Source: Sphingomonas kyeonggiensis
Lineage (GTDB): Bacteria; Pseudomonadota; Alphaproteobacteria; Sphingomonadales; Sphingomonadaceae
Length of the DNA: 64,000 nucleotides
NCBI RefSeq assembly: GCF_014196745.1
Contig: NZ_JACIEH010000003.1
Span: 496,001 to 560,000 of the forward strand
Direction of reading: 5' to 3'
In this document: positions 1 to 8,155 of the stretch, piece after piece
Layout: every line of letters starts with the position of its first letter
How positions within the stretch are numbered: the first letter of the stretch is position 1
The notes under the pieces: generated by a model
What the model saw: only the letters and a program-made list of their open reading frames with translations
What the model was told of the DNA's origin: nothing
The model's database searches: none
Position numbers and translations under genes: made by a program

Positions 1-2790
1 CGATATAGTTACTCGTCGGTCGCGGGCGTCTCGATGCTGACCGGGGTCTCGGCCTGCCGCACGACCAGCAGCTGTGCCGGCGGCGCCGATGAGGTGAAGA
101 CCACGATCTCCTACAACGGCAACCTTCTGCCGAGCGGCGTAAGCAAGGGCTCCGGTGACGGCAGCCTGACCGCCACGCAAACCGCTAGCTATGACAGCTC
201 CGGCAACCTTCTCTCCGTCGATGGACCGCTGGCAGGAAGCGACGACACCACCACGTTCCGCTATGATGCGGCGAATAATCGCGTGGGCATCATTTCCCCA
301 GACCCGGATGGCGCCGGCCCGCGGCTGCGCAGGGCCGAGCGAACCACTTTCAACAGCGATGATCAGCCGACGCTGGTGGAGGTTGGAACAGTGGGCGGAA
401 CCGGCGACGGCGACTGGGCAGCCTTCTCCAGCCAGCAGCAGTTGGCCACGACCTATGACTCCAACGGTTTCAAGACCAGGGACGATCTGAGTGCTGGCGG
501 CACGACCTACAATGTGACGCAATACGGCTATGATGCGGCGGGACGCCTGGATTGCACCGCGCTGCGGATGAACGGCGCGACCTGGGGATCATTGCCGGGA
601 GCATGCAGCTTGGCTACCGCCGGCTCCGCCGGACCGGACCGGATCACGCGAAAGATCTATGACGCGGCGGATCGGGTCACCCGGGTCCAGACGGCCTATG
701 GCACGGCCGATCAGGCGGATGAGATCGTGACCGCATATTCTGGCAACAGCAAGGTCGCCAGCGTCACCGATGGTGAAGGCAACAAGACCAGCTACGAATA
801 TGACGGATTCGATCGGCTCTCGAAGACCTATTATCCGGTGCCCGCGCAGGGCGCCGCGACGAGTTCGGCGAGCGATTACGAGCAGCTGGGCTATGACGCT
901 GCGAGCAACGTCACTTCGCGCCGCCTGCGGGATGGTCAGACGATCACCTATGGCTATGACAACCTAAATCGCGTAGCCAGCAAGGTGACGCCGAACACCG
1001 CCTATCTCGATTGGGACGTGGTCTATAGCTACGATCTGCTGGGGCGCCTCACCAATGCCACCGGAAATGGCTATGCGGTCAACGCGTTCACCTATGACGC
1101 GCTTGGGCGTGTCGTGAACGAGCAGAACTACAACGCCGGCACGCTCCATGCCTATGACCTTGCCGGGCGCGAGACGCGGATGACATGGAGCGACGGCTTC
1201 CATGTCGATTACGACTACAACCTGACCGGCGAAGTCACGGCGATCCGCGAGAATGGCGCGACCTCGGGTGCTGGCGTGCTTGCGACCTATGGCTATGACG
1301 ACCTCGGCCGGCGCACGAGCGTCACCCGCGGCAACGGCACCAGCACGAGCTATGGCTATGATGCCGTGTCGCGGCTTTCGTCCCTGAGCCAGGACCTGGG
1401 CGGCAGCGCCTATGATTTCACCAACGGCTTCACCTACAATCCTGCAGGCCAGATCGGCGCATCGACCCGCTCGAACGACGCCTATGCCTGGACGGGGCAC
1501 TACAATGTCGATCGTCCCTATTCGGTCAACGGCCTCAACCAGATGACGGCCGCTGGCGGCACGCCGCTGGGCTATGATGGCCGGGGCAACCTGACCGCTT
1601 CGGGAAGCTCGAGCTACGACTATACCTCGGAGAACCGGATGTCGTCCGCGCCCGGCGTCACGATGGTCTACGAGCCGGCCGGCGGGCAGTTGCTGCAATA
1701 TTATACCGGCCCCTCCGCAGACACGCGCTTCGCCTGGGCCGGCAGCCAGATGGCAGCCGAGTACAACTCGACCAGCGGGACGATCCTGCGCCGCTATGTC
1801 TGGGGTCCCGGGACCGACGAACCGGTGGTGTGGTACGAAGGGTCGGGCACGGGCGACCGTCGCTGGCTCCATGCGGACGAGCGCGGTTCGGTGGTGGCCG
1901 TGACCGACAGCTCGGGCAACGCGACCGGCATCAACCGCTATGACGAATATGGCATCCCGGCAGCCAGCAATATCGGGCGCTTCCAATATACCGGGCAGGC
2001 ATGGATGCCCGAGCTCGGGCTCTATTATTACAAGGCGCGGATGTATTCGCCGACTCTTGGACGCTTTATGCAGACCGATCCGATCGGCTATGGAGACGGG
2101 CTGAACTGGTACAACTACGTCGGCAGCGATCCCGTCAATCTAATAGACCCCTCCGGGCTTCGAGACTGCAAACCGGGGGAGGTGGGGGTGGCTGTTCCAT
2201 CGCCACAATATCCGACGCCGGGTAGTGTAATCACGGTCACAGCGCCGATGATATTCTGTGTAAAATTTCCAAGCCAGGGCAAAGGTGGTCAAGGGCCAGG
2301 ACCTGGACCCGGACCTGGCCCGAAAAAGCCGCAGAATAATAAGCCGCATCCATGCCCGCGCGGCGCCAGGATCAACATCTCGCCGCTGGGTGCTTCTGCG
2401 ACTGGGGCATTCCTTTACCTGATCGGTAATGTCAGCACCGAAGCCGGCATCTCGATCCCGCTTGAGTCGATCAGCCGTCTCAATTTGCGAGGAACCCAAT
2501 TCTACGCATCCGGCAGCTTCTCGTTGCTCGGCGGATTGGGCTTCTTCGGAGGTGCTGGTTATTCGCCGTCCGTTGGATATTCCAACGGCCCGGTCCAGTC
2601 CGGTGTGAGCGGTCAGCACGTCGTCGCTGCGGGTGCTGCGTTTGGCGGTGGCGGCGAAGTATCGGTCGGCACGAACGGTAGTGGAGGGTCTCTAAGCGGT
2701 GGTCCCGACGCGGGTGTGGGTGCCTATGCCGGGTACGGAGGGAAGGTCACTGCCACTGCCGCGACGCCACAGCTGGGATGCACGCCATGA
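1..2790 (+). CDS. RHS/YD-repeat protein, C-terminal part (5' end outside window)
   Basis: The reading frame is open from base 1, so the true start lies upstream. The first ~680 visible residues carry many YD repeats (YGYDAAGRLD, YSYDLLGRLT, FTYDALGRVV), which in this family build a beta-cage shell. The conserved RHS core follows near 2060-2160 (GRFMQTDPIGYGDGLNWYNY, then DPSGL). After it come a Gly-Pro linker (GPGPGPGPGPKKP) and a Gly/Ser-rich C-terminal tip of about 180 residues that I do not recognise. In RHS proteins the region after DPxGL is the variable, often toxic, tip. The stop overlaps the next start (ATGA at 2787-2790), so the two genes are probably translationally coupled. Tip function unknown. 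Confidence 0.9.
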   Translation, partial: RYSYSSVAGVSMLTGVSACRTTSSCAGGADEVKTTISYNGNLLPSGVSKGSGDGSLTATQTASYDSSGNLLSVDGPLAGSDDTTTFRYDAANNRVGIISPDPDGAGPRLRRAERTTFNSDDQPTLVEVGTVGGTGDGDWAAFSSQQQLATTYDSNGFKTRDDLSAGGTTYNVTQYGYDAAGRLDCTALRMNGATWGSLPGACSLATAGSAGPDRITRKIYDAADRVTRVQTAYGTADQADEIVTAYSGNSKVASVTDGEGNKTSYEYDGFDRLSKTYYPVPAQGAATSSASDYEQLGYDAASNVTSRRLRDGQTITYGYDNLNRVASKVTPNTAYLDWDVVYSYDLLGRLTNATGNGYAVNAFTYDALGRVVNEQNYNAGTLHAYDLAGRETRMTWSDGFHVDYDYNLTGEVTAIRENGATSGAGVLATYGYDDLGRRTSVTRGNGTSTSYGYDAVSRLSSLSQDLGGSAYDFTNGFTYNPAGQIGASTRSNDAYAWTGHYNVDRPYSVNGLNQMTAAGGTPLGYDGRGNLTASGSSSYDYTSENRMSSAPGVTMVYEPAGGQLLQYYTGPSADTRFAWAGSQMAAEYNSTSGTILRRYVWGPGTDEPVVWYEGSGTGDRRWLHADERGSVVAVTDSSGNATGINRYDEYGIPAASNIGRFQYTGQAWMPELGLYYYKARMYSPTLGRFMQTDPIGYGDGLNWYNYVGSDPVNLIDPSGLRDCKPGEVGVAVPSPQYPTPGSVITVTAPMIFCVKFPSQGKGGQGPGPGPGPGPKKPQNNKPHPCPRGARINISPLGASATGAFLYLIGNVSTEAGISIPLESISRLNLRGTQFYASGSFSLLGGLGFFGGAGYSPSVGYSNGPVQSGVSGQHVVAAGAAFGGGGEVSVGTNGSGGSLSGGPDAGVGAYAGYGGKVTATAATPQLGCTP

Positions 2791-3014
2791 ATAAGCCGAC
2801 GACATTCACGAATTACGCCTTCCAAATTTCAATCTGGGGCGTGATTGCAGTTGCCGCGAGCATCGCGATTGCCGGAATCGTCGACCTGTTTCTTCAGTTG
2901 GGATGGGGGTTCTTGCCGAAAGACATAGTGATGGCCGTCATAGTTCTCGCCGTGGCCATCGCAATGAAGGTGGTCGGGACGAAGATCATTTCGTTCTTCG
3001 GGGGAGGCTTATAG
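2787..3014 (+). CDS. small two-segment membrane protein coupled to the RHS gene
   Basis: A 75-residue product from the ATG that overlaps the RHS stop as ATGA. An ATG three codons upstream (2778) is also possible. Two hydrophobic stretches are visible: about residues 12-40 (IWGVIAVAASIAIAGIVDLF) and about 48-66 (DIVMAVIVLAVAIAMKVVGT). The C-terminus ends FFGGGL. I recognise no family. Position directly behind a variable RHS tip is where immunity proteins usually sit, and a membrane immunity or anchoring role is an inference. A second, unrelated-looking small membrane ORF sits in the same place behind the displaced tip at 3461. Confidence 0.65.
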   Translation: MNKPTTFTNYAFQISIWGVIAVAASIAIAGIVDLFLQLGWGFLPKDIVMAVIVLAVAIAMKVVGTKIISFFGGGL

Positions 3015-3095
3015 CTCGGTGTATGATGCTGGCTCACACATTTCGCCGCGAGCGGAAATTGTTGCAGCACAATCCGAAGCAACCTGTGTGCCCGG

Positions 3096-3420
3096 GCAGG
3101 GATGGATGCCCTAGCTCGAGCTCTATCACTACAAGGCGCGGATGTATTCGCCGGAGCTTGATCGCTTCACGCAGACCGATCCGATCGGCTATGAGGACGG
3201 GCCGAACTGGTACAATTACGTCGGCGGTGATCCCGTCAATTTGATAGATCCCTCCGGGCTTCGAGACTGCAAACCGGGGGAGGGTGGCTGTTCCACCGCC
3301 GCAATATCCGACGCCGGGCAGTGTAATCACGGTCACAGGGCCGATGCTATTCTGTGTAAAAAGTTTCCAAGTCCGGGAAAGGTGGTCAGGGGCCAGGGGC
3401 TGATCCTCACTTGGTCCTAG
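3096..3420 (+). pseudogene. displaced RHS core remnant (duplicate of 1997-2296)
   Basis: The DNA repeats the RHS core of the upstream gene closely: compare FTQTDPIGYEDGPNWYNYVG here with FMQTDPIGYGDGLNWYNYVG upstream. It lacks the YD-repeat body. A GAG of the parent is TAG here (about 3113), stopping the frame before the core. A short deletion after the CKPGE codons (about 3281) shifts the frame, so the reading frame ends at 3420. The parent-like reading continues in another frame (VAVPPPQYPTPGSVITVTGP). This looks like an orphan RHS tip cassette that lost its cage-coding part and is decaying. Confidence 0.8.
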
Positions 3421-3460
3421 AAAGCCGAAAAAGCAGCGGCCTTTCACATGCGCCGATGCG

Positions 3461-4012
3461 ATGAACGAAAACGGGCGGATTAAGACGAAAACGCTTAGCG
3501 GTTCAGGTGTGCTCGCCATTGGAATGGTCGGTGCAACCGGCACTTGGGTCAATCAGCAGACCGGAACGCACGGGACTTTCACAACCTTTGGTTTCGGAGC
3601 AGGCTTAGCGGCGGGTGCGACCCTCACAGCACCGAGCTACAGCAGCATCGGTGCATTCACCGGCATGTCAGATGGGTTTTCCATCGGAGCATCGATCGGA
3701 GTTGGTGGCGGTCGTTTGGGTATCGGCGGAGGCTATTCAAAATCATGGAACGACTCTGGCTCTGGCGGTGGTGGCACGTTTGATGTCGGAAGTGTGCAGC
3801 TGCCATCGGTTAGTTTTGCGGGAACCTGGACGGACACTCAAATATCCAAGTGCCAGCGCGCCAAAGGGATGCCTTGGTCAATATACCCACATTGCTTGCT
3901 GGAATTTTCGGAGCTTTCATCGTGGTCCGTGCGCTTAAAACTGGCAGCGGTACACCCGATGGCAAAGGGTTCCGGCGGAATGAGCAACCCGTCATTTTTT
4001 GGGCAATTGTAG
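3461..4012 (+). pseudogene. orphan RHS-type glycine-rich tip, probably decayed
   Basis: Up to 183 residues. The first ~130 are Gly/Ser-rich and resemble in style the tip of the upstream RHS protein (AGLAAGATLTAPSYS, GASIGVGGGRLGIGGGYSKS). In-frame codons just upstream read KPKKQRPFTCADA, parallel to the KKPQNNKPHPCPRGA linker of the parent. The join to the RHS core is broken by frameshifts. Near 3866-3878 the sequence GGGATGCCTTGG aligns with the parent tip end GGGATGCACGCCATGA. This suggests the original TGA became TGG and the frame now runs on into the next gene. Whether any protein is made is unknown. Confidence 0.55.
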
Positions 4013-4071
4013 TCGCTGGCTGCTGTGTGGACGCGGCCCTCTTCTACTTTGCTTTCTTCGGTGAGCCATGA
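3874..4071 (+). CDS. small membrane protein behind the orphan RHS tip
   Basis: A 65-residue product if it starts at TTG 3874, where the parent cassette has its overlapping ATGA; a GTG at 3850 would add 8 residues. Two hydrophobic segments are visible: LLAGIFGAFIVVRAL near the N-terminus and VIFWAIVVAGCCVDAALFYF near the C-terminus. It overlaps the 3461 frame by more than 130 bases, so one of the two is probably not intact. Its position mirrors the membrane gene at 2787. It may be the immunity or partner protein of the second tip (inference). Confidence 0.45.
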   Translation: MVNIPTLLAGIFGAFIVVRALKTGSGTPDGKGFRRNEQPVIFWAIVVAGCCVDAALFYFAFFGEP

Positions 4072-4381
4072 ACGATGGCTCGTCAGGATGCCGTATTTGC
4101 GAAAACAGGATAAAGGGAATGGCTCCCCCTACGGGGTAAACCATTGTCTGCGCATCGTTGTTTAGGGAAATTGGCGGCACTAGGGTGAAGACTCCGGTGC
4201 CGTTTTGGCGCCGGTTGCCGGCACGAGCAGTGCCACCTAGCTCCAAAAAATCTCCTACCGCGTGTGGGGAAGAATGTGGGGGCGGAGATTGTGGGCGAGG
4301 AAGCTTTCAAGCTAAATCAAGTGCTTGAGTAGAAAGCTGAAATCCCTCCGCCTTCCCCGCCTTCGTTCGAAAATATTGTGG
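4072..4381. other. intergenic region between the RHS cassette and rtcR
   Basis: No convincing gene in 310 bases; the region is less GC-rich than its surroundings. An imperfect hairpin lies at 4302-4338 (AGCTTTCAAGC pairing with GCTTGAGTAGAAAGCT). It is placed to end rtcR transcription arriving from the right, but it has no T-tract. Confidence 0.5.
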
Positions 4382-5980
4382 CTAAAGCGATGCGATGCCA
4401 GGCCACTCCAGACCGAACCGTGCGAGATACTTGCGCAGCCGGTCGGCATCGTTCGCCGATGTCCGCCGGGTGCGCGAAGCTGCGAAGAGCGTGCGCCCGG
4501 CTTCGGAAAGTGAGCGACTCTTCCGACAGATCCGAATGGTCTCGGCAAGCTGGACGCGATCGAAGGGATCGATTTCAGCCAGGGCCTCGGGCGCAAGGAC
4601 TTCCGCCAGCACGTCGGCGCCGTCGTCGCGTTGGCCGGACCACAGGCGCTTCAGGCGTCCGATCTCGGCCTCGACGCACTCCATGTCGATGCGGCCCTTG
4701 GGGCTGAGGGTCGCCATCCGCGTGACGCTCGCCGCGAGGTCGCGGAAATTGCCCGGCCAGGTCGCGTCCGGGCTGGTCGCGAAAGCGAGATAGCGCTGGC
4801 GTGCTTCCCTGTTGAAGCTCGCGCGGTCGCCCTCGCGCTCCGCGAAGCGGTCGAGCTCGTAATCGAGATTGGGCTCGATATCCTCGCGCCGCTCGGCGAG
4901 GCCGGGCAACTGGAACGTCCACAGGTTGAGCCGCGCATACAGGTCGTCGCGGAACGTACCGGCGGCCACCGCCTCGCCCAGATCGCGATTGGTGCCGGCG
5001 ATCAGCTGGAACTCCGACGCGGCTTCCTTGTCCGAGCCAACAGGCAGGAAGCGTTTGTCCTCGATCGCGCGCAGGATCATCGCCTGCTCGTCGAGCCCCA
5101 GCTCGCCAATCTCGTCCAGGAACAGCATGCCCCCGTCCGCGGCACGCAGCAGCCCGGGCCGGTCGGCGACCGCGCCGGTAAAGGCACCCTTGCGGTGTCC
5201 GAACAAGGCGGACATCGCACTGTCGCCCTTCAAGGTCGCGCAGTTCACTTCGACGAACGGACCTGCGATCTGGTGCTTGAGGCGCTTCAATTCGTAGATG
5301 CGGCGCGCAAGCTGGCTCTTGCCCGCCCCGGTCGGGCCCATCAGCAGGATCGGCGCCTTTGAGCGGTGCGCGACATGTTCGATCTCGTCGATCATCCGGT
5401 TGAAGGTAACGCTCTGCGTTGCGATGCCAGACTTGAGGAAGGACGTACTCTCCTCTGCTGCCACGGCGAAGCGTGTGGCGATGCTGTCGTAGCGGGAGAG
5501 ATCGAGGTCGATTGCCGTCCAGCGTCCGGGCGCGCCTCCGTCCTCGGCACGCTTGGCCGGCTGGGTCTGGAGCAACCGCCCGGGCAGATAGCGCGCCTCG
5601 GTGAGCAGGAAGAGACAGATCTGGGCGACGTGCGTGCCGGTGGTGATGTGGACCAGATAGTCCTCGGCATCGGGATCGAAGGGCTCGGCGCGGGCGAAGT
5701 CGAGCAGCTTGCCGTACACTTCCTCGAAGTCCCACGGATCGCTGAAGTCGAGGCGGCGCAGATCGACCCGTGTCTCGGGCGATACCGACTGGATATCCTC
5801 GGCGACATATTCGGCGAGGCGGCTGTGCGGCGCGCCATGGAGCAGGATGAAGCGATCGACGCGCAGATCCTCGTGCATGGTGAGCGCGACCGAGGGGCGC
5901 CACTTGTTCCAGCGCGACGGGCCGAACTTGCTCGTGTCCAGCGTCGATCCGAGGAATCCGATAACGGTGAGAGGTTTCAT
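4382..5980 (-). CDS. rtcR: RtcR, sigma-54 activator of the RNA-repair operon
   Basis: 532 residues from the ATG at 5980 (MKPLTVIGFLGSTLD); in-frame sequence upstream of it is not conserved-looking. Residues ~1-180 are the RtcR N-terminal CARF domain (HITTGTHVAQICLFLLTEAR, YLPGRLLQTQP). In this family it senses an RNA-derived ligand and relieves autoinhibition. Residues ~185-430 are the AAA+ domain, with Walker A GPTGAGKS, the sigma-54 contact loop GAFTGA and Walker B MLFLDEIGE. The C-terminus is a helix-turn-helix (LSEAGRTLF). It is divergent from rsr-rtcB-rlaP-rtcA, whose -24/-12 promoter it should activate. The palindrome at 5983-5998 touches its ribosome-binding site. Confidence 0.95.
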   Translation of the reverse strand: MKPLTVIGFLGSTLDTSKFGPSRWNKWRPSVALTMHEDLRVDRFILLHGAPHSRLAEYVAEDIQSVSPETRVDLRRLDFSDPWDFEEVYGKLLDFARAEPFDPDAEDYLVHITTGTHVAQICLFLLTEARYLPGRLLQTQPAKRAEDGGAPGRWTAIDLDLSRYDSIATRFAVAAEESTSFLKSGIATQSVTFNRMIDEIEHVAHRSKAPILLMGPTGAGKSQLARRIYELKRLKHQIAGPFVEVNCATLKGDSAMSALFGHRKGAFTGAVADRPGLLRAADGGMLFLDEIGELGLDEQAMILRAIEDKRFLPVGSDKEAASEFQLIAGTNRDLGEAVAAGTFRDDLYARLNLWTFQLPGLAERREDIEPNLDYELDRFAEREGDRASFNREARQRYLAFATSPDATWPGNFRDLAASVTRMATLSPKGRIDMECVEAEIGRLKRLWSGQRDDGADVLAEVLAPEALAEIDPFDRVQLAETIRICRKSRSLSEAGRTLFAASRTRRTSANDADRLRKYLARFGLEWPGIASL

Positions 5981-5982
5981 GC

Positions 5983-6025
5983 TTATCCTATAGGATAAAT
6001 CTCGATCTACAGCGATAGGATATTT
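5983..6025. promoter_or_regulatory. palindrome and repeat upstream of rtcR (candidate operator)
   Basis: TTATCCTATAGGATAA (5983-5998) is a perfect 16-base palindrome two bases upstream of the rtcR start codon. A related half, GATAGGATATTT, recurs at 6014-6025, 25 bases from TATAGGATAAAT (5989-6000). The palindrome includes the likely rtcR Shine-Dalgarno (AGGA). Binding of RtcR itself (enhancer and autoregulation) is the simplest reading, but this is inferred from position only. Confidence 0.5.
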
Positions 6026-6128
6026 GCGGGCACTTCGTTCTTCCACGGATCACAATGCGGCCGGTGTCTGCAATAAAATCGCTGAGAATCAGTGCATTAT
6101 AAGAATTGCGCTAGCCGGTTCCATAAAC

Positions 6129-6143
6129 TGGCACGCCTCCTGC
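6129..6143 (+). promoter_or_regulatory. sigma-54 (-24/-12) promoter of the RNA-repair operon
   Basis: TGGCACGCCTCCTGC matches the sigma-54 consensus TGGCAC-N5-TTGC, with GG (6130-6131) and GC (6142-6143) exactly 10 bases apart. Transcription would start near 6155 and leave a leader of about 120 bases before rsr, in which I see no other gene. The match fits the divergent RtcR activator, whose putative sites lie 100-145 bases upstream. Confidence 0.8.
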
Positions 6144-6277
6144 GGAGTACATCTGCGTCGGACAGGGCGGTCGAACATCCTGAACCGGCGGCGGAACGCG
6201 GGGCGGTCGGAATGGGCTGGCCGCCCCCGAGGAATTCACGGCGTCGCCCAGGGCGGTGCCAGCAGGAGGGTTGGACA

Positions 6278-7828
6278 ATGGCCAACAAGGGACTTTTCGC
6301 TTCGGCGATCGCAAAGCTGATGCCGGCCGCGGACACGCGGAACCGAGAGGGAGCGCCGGCCTATGCCTATGGGCCCGAGCACAAGCTCGCCCAGGTCGCG
6401 GCGACCGGCACGCTGGCCGACGGCTTCTACGGCGCCGCGGAGACCCAGCTGTCGGACGTACTGGAGGCGGCGCGCGCCTGCGATCCGTACTTCGTGGCGC
6501 AGGCAGCCATCTATGCCCGCCAGTCGGGCACGATGAAGGACATGCCGGCTCTGCTGGCGGCCTATCTGACGGTTGCCGATCCCGACCTCGCGGTCGCGGT
6601 GTTCAACCGCGTGATCGACAATGGCCGCATGCTGCGCAACTTCGTGCAGATCATGCGCTCGGGCCAGGTGGGCCGCTCGTCGCTCGGCTCGCGGCCGAAG
6701 CGGTTGGTCCAGCGCTGGCTGGAGCAGGCATCGATGCCGCAGCTGTTGGCTGCGGCGACGGGCAAGGATCCGAGCCTGGCGGATATCGTCCGCATGGTTC
6801 ACCCCAAGCCTGCCGATGCGGTGCGGCGCGCTTTCTATGGCTGGCTGATCGGGCGTCCCTATGACGTTGCCGCGCTGCCTGCCGAGATCGCTGCGTTCGA
6901 AGCGTGGAAGGCCGATCGGTCGCTGCCGTTGCCGGCGGTGCCGTTCGAGTGGCTCACCGCGTTTCCGCTGACCGCGGAGAACTGGGCAGAGCTTTCCACG
7001 CGGATCGGGTGGCAGGCGCTGCGGATGAACCTCAACACGCTGGCGCGCAACGGCGCGTTCGACGTGGCGGGGGTCACCGATGCGGTTGCCGCGCGGCTCA
7101 CCGACGCGAGTGTGCTCGGAAAGATCAAACCCATGCCCTATCAGCTGATGGTGGCATTGGGGCAGGCCGGTGAGGGCGTGCCGCTCAAGGTGCAGGCGGC
7201 GCTGGAGGATGCGCTCGAGCAGTCGCTCGTCCGCGTGCCGACGGTGCCGGGCCGTGTGGTCATCTGTCCTGACGTGTCGGGCTCGATGGGCTCTCCGGCG
7301 ACGGGTTACCGCAAAGGCGCCTCGTCGAAGGTTCGGTGCATCGATGTCGCGGCCCTGGTCGCGGCGGCGATGCTGCGCACCAACCGTGACACCCGCGTCC
7401 TGCCGTTCGAGCAGGCGGTGGTGAAGCTGAAGCTGGATCGCAATGCCCGCGTCGCCGTCAATGCGGCGAAGCTGGCGGCGGTCGGCGGGGGCGGGACCAC
7501 GGTCTCGGCGCCGCTCGCCCTGCTCAATGCTGAGCGGGCGCAGGTCGACCTGGTCGTGATCGTTTCGGACAACGAGTCCTGGATGGATGCCACCCGGGCC
7601 GGCGCGACCGCGACGATGCGCGAATGGGAGCGGCTGAAGAACCGCAACCCGAACGCCAAGCTCGTGTGCGTCGACATCCAGCCCTACGGCACCAGCCAGG
7701 CGCCGCAGGGCCGGGCGGACATACTCAATGTCGGAGGCTTCTCCGACGCGGTGTTCGACACCATCGCGCGCTTCGTCTCCGGCGAGACGCGCGACTGGGT
7801 GGACATCGTCAAGCAGACGGAGGTCTAA
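6278..7828 (+). CDS. rsr: Ro60-family TROVE/vWA RNA-binding protein (Rsr)
   Basis: 516 residues from ATG 6278, with GGAGGG about 10 bases upstream. Residues ~1-340 form the TROVE HEAT-like ring that in Ro60 binds Y RNA outside and RNA 3' ends in the central hole. The C-terminal ~170 residues are a von Willebrand A domain with the MIDAS motif DVSGSMG and later VSDNESW. Bacterial Ro proteins work with Y RNAs in RNA quality control, including with PNPase in Deinococcus. The stop is only six bases before the first of four Y-RNA-like units, and rtcB follows them. First gene of the probable sigma-54 operon. Confidence 0.93.
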   Translation: MANKGLFASAIAKLMPAADTRNREGAPAYAYGPEHKLAQVAATGTLADGFYGAAETQLSDVLEAARACDPYFVAQAAIYARQSGTMKDMPALLAAYLTVADPDLAVAVFNRVIDNGRMLRNFVQIMRSGQVGRSSLGSRPKRLVQRWLEQASMPQLLAAATGKDPSLADIVRMVHPKPADAVRRAFYGWLIGRPYDVAALPAEIAAFEAWKADRSLPLPAVPFEWLTAFPLTAENWAELSTRIGWQALRMNLNTLARNGAFDVAGVTDAVAARLTDASVLGKIKPMPYQLMVALGQAGEGVPLKVQAALEDALEQSLVRVPTVPGRVVICPDVSGSMGSPATGYRKGASSKVRCIDVAALVAAAMLRTNRDTRVLPFEQAVVKLKLDRNARVAVNAAKLAAVGGGGTTVSAPLALLNAERAQVDLVVIVSDNESWMDATRAGATATMREWERLKNRNPNAKLVCVDIQPYGTSQAPQGRADILNVGGFSDAVFDTIARFVSGETRDWVDIVKQTEV

Positions 7829-7834
7829 CGAATA

Positions 7835-7998
7835 GGGCCGTGGCGAATGCCGACGGGATTACATTGCTCCAAGGGGAAACCCGAAAGTCCAGAGTAGAGC
7901 GCCCGCGAAGCAGCAATGCCGAACGGGAGATGGGGTTCGAGTCCCCCCGTTGCAGCGGTAGCTCAAGGACGTTCTCGTCACTCTTGTCGCCACGGCCC
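7835..7998 (+). ncRNA. Y-RNA-like gene, unit 1 (YrlA-type, permuted tRNA module)
   Basis: The ends pair perfectly over 12 bp: GGGCCGTGGCGA (7835-7846) with TCGCCACGGCCC (7987-7998). The Ro-stem signature GGCGAATGCCG is at 7842-7852 and the 3' GTCGCC at 7986-7991. Inside are a D-stem half GAGC (7897-7900), an anticodon-like stem CCCG/CGGG (7902-7905/7924-7927) with an 18-base loop, a T arm GGGG-TTCGAGT-CCCC (7932-7946), a short closed acceptor CCGT-TGCA-GCGG (7947-7958), then the other D half GCTC (7961-7964). Order and pairing imply a tRNA opened in the D loop. It carries ~40 extra bases before the tRNA-like part. True transcript ends are unknown. Confidence 0.75.
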
Positions 7999-8008
7999 GA
8001 CACGAACA

Positions 8009-8145
8009 TCACGGCGAATGCCGGGAAGGACTACATTGGTAATGCGGCTGTCGCGGGTTCGAATCCCGCCTGCCCGCAAGGGCAGTAGCTCAGTCTGGTA
8101 GAGCACCGGCCCTTAGGGGTGTGTTTCTCATTCTCGTCGCCGTGA
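8009..8145 (+). ncRNA. Y-RNA-like gene, unit 2 (acceptor closed by GCAA, intact D arm)
   Basis: TCACGGCGA (8009-8017) pairs with TCGCCGTGA (8137-8145). The T arm GCGGG-TTCGAAT-CCCGC (8053-8069) is canonical. The acceptor follows directly as a 6-bp hairpin CTGCCC-GCAA-GGGCAG (8070-8085), joining what would be the 3' and 5' ends of a tRNA through a GNRA loop. A complete D arm comes next (GCTC 8088-8091, GAGC 8101-8104, with GG in the loop). The tRNA is therefore opened on the anticodon side, whose halves lead into the Y stem. This matches the published picture of YrlA tRNA mimicry. Confidence 0.82.
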
Positions 8146-8155
8146 CCCATTTCAA

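Noticed and set aside
2140..2619. A 159-residue minus-strand gene opposite the RHS tip
   Set aside because: No recognisable family and no ribosome-binding site; the plus-strand RHS frame is continuous across it.
8009..8145. A normal tRNA gene suggested by canonical T and D arms
   Set aside because: The T arm precedes the acceptor and D arm, no anticodon loop lies between D and T arms, and the ends are joined by GCAA. It is a permuted mimic, not a decoding tRNA.
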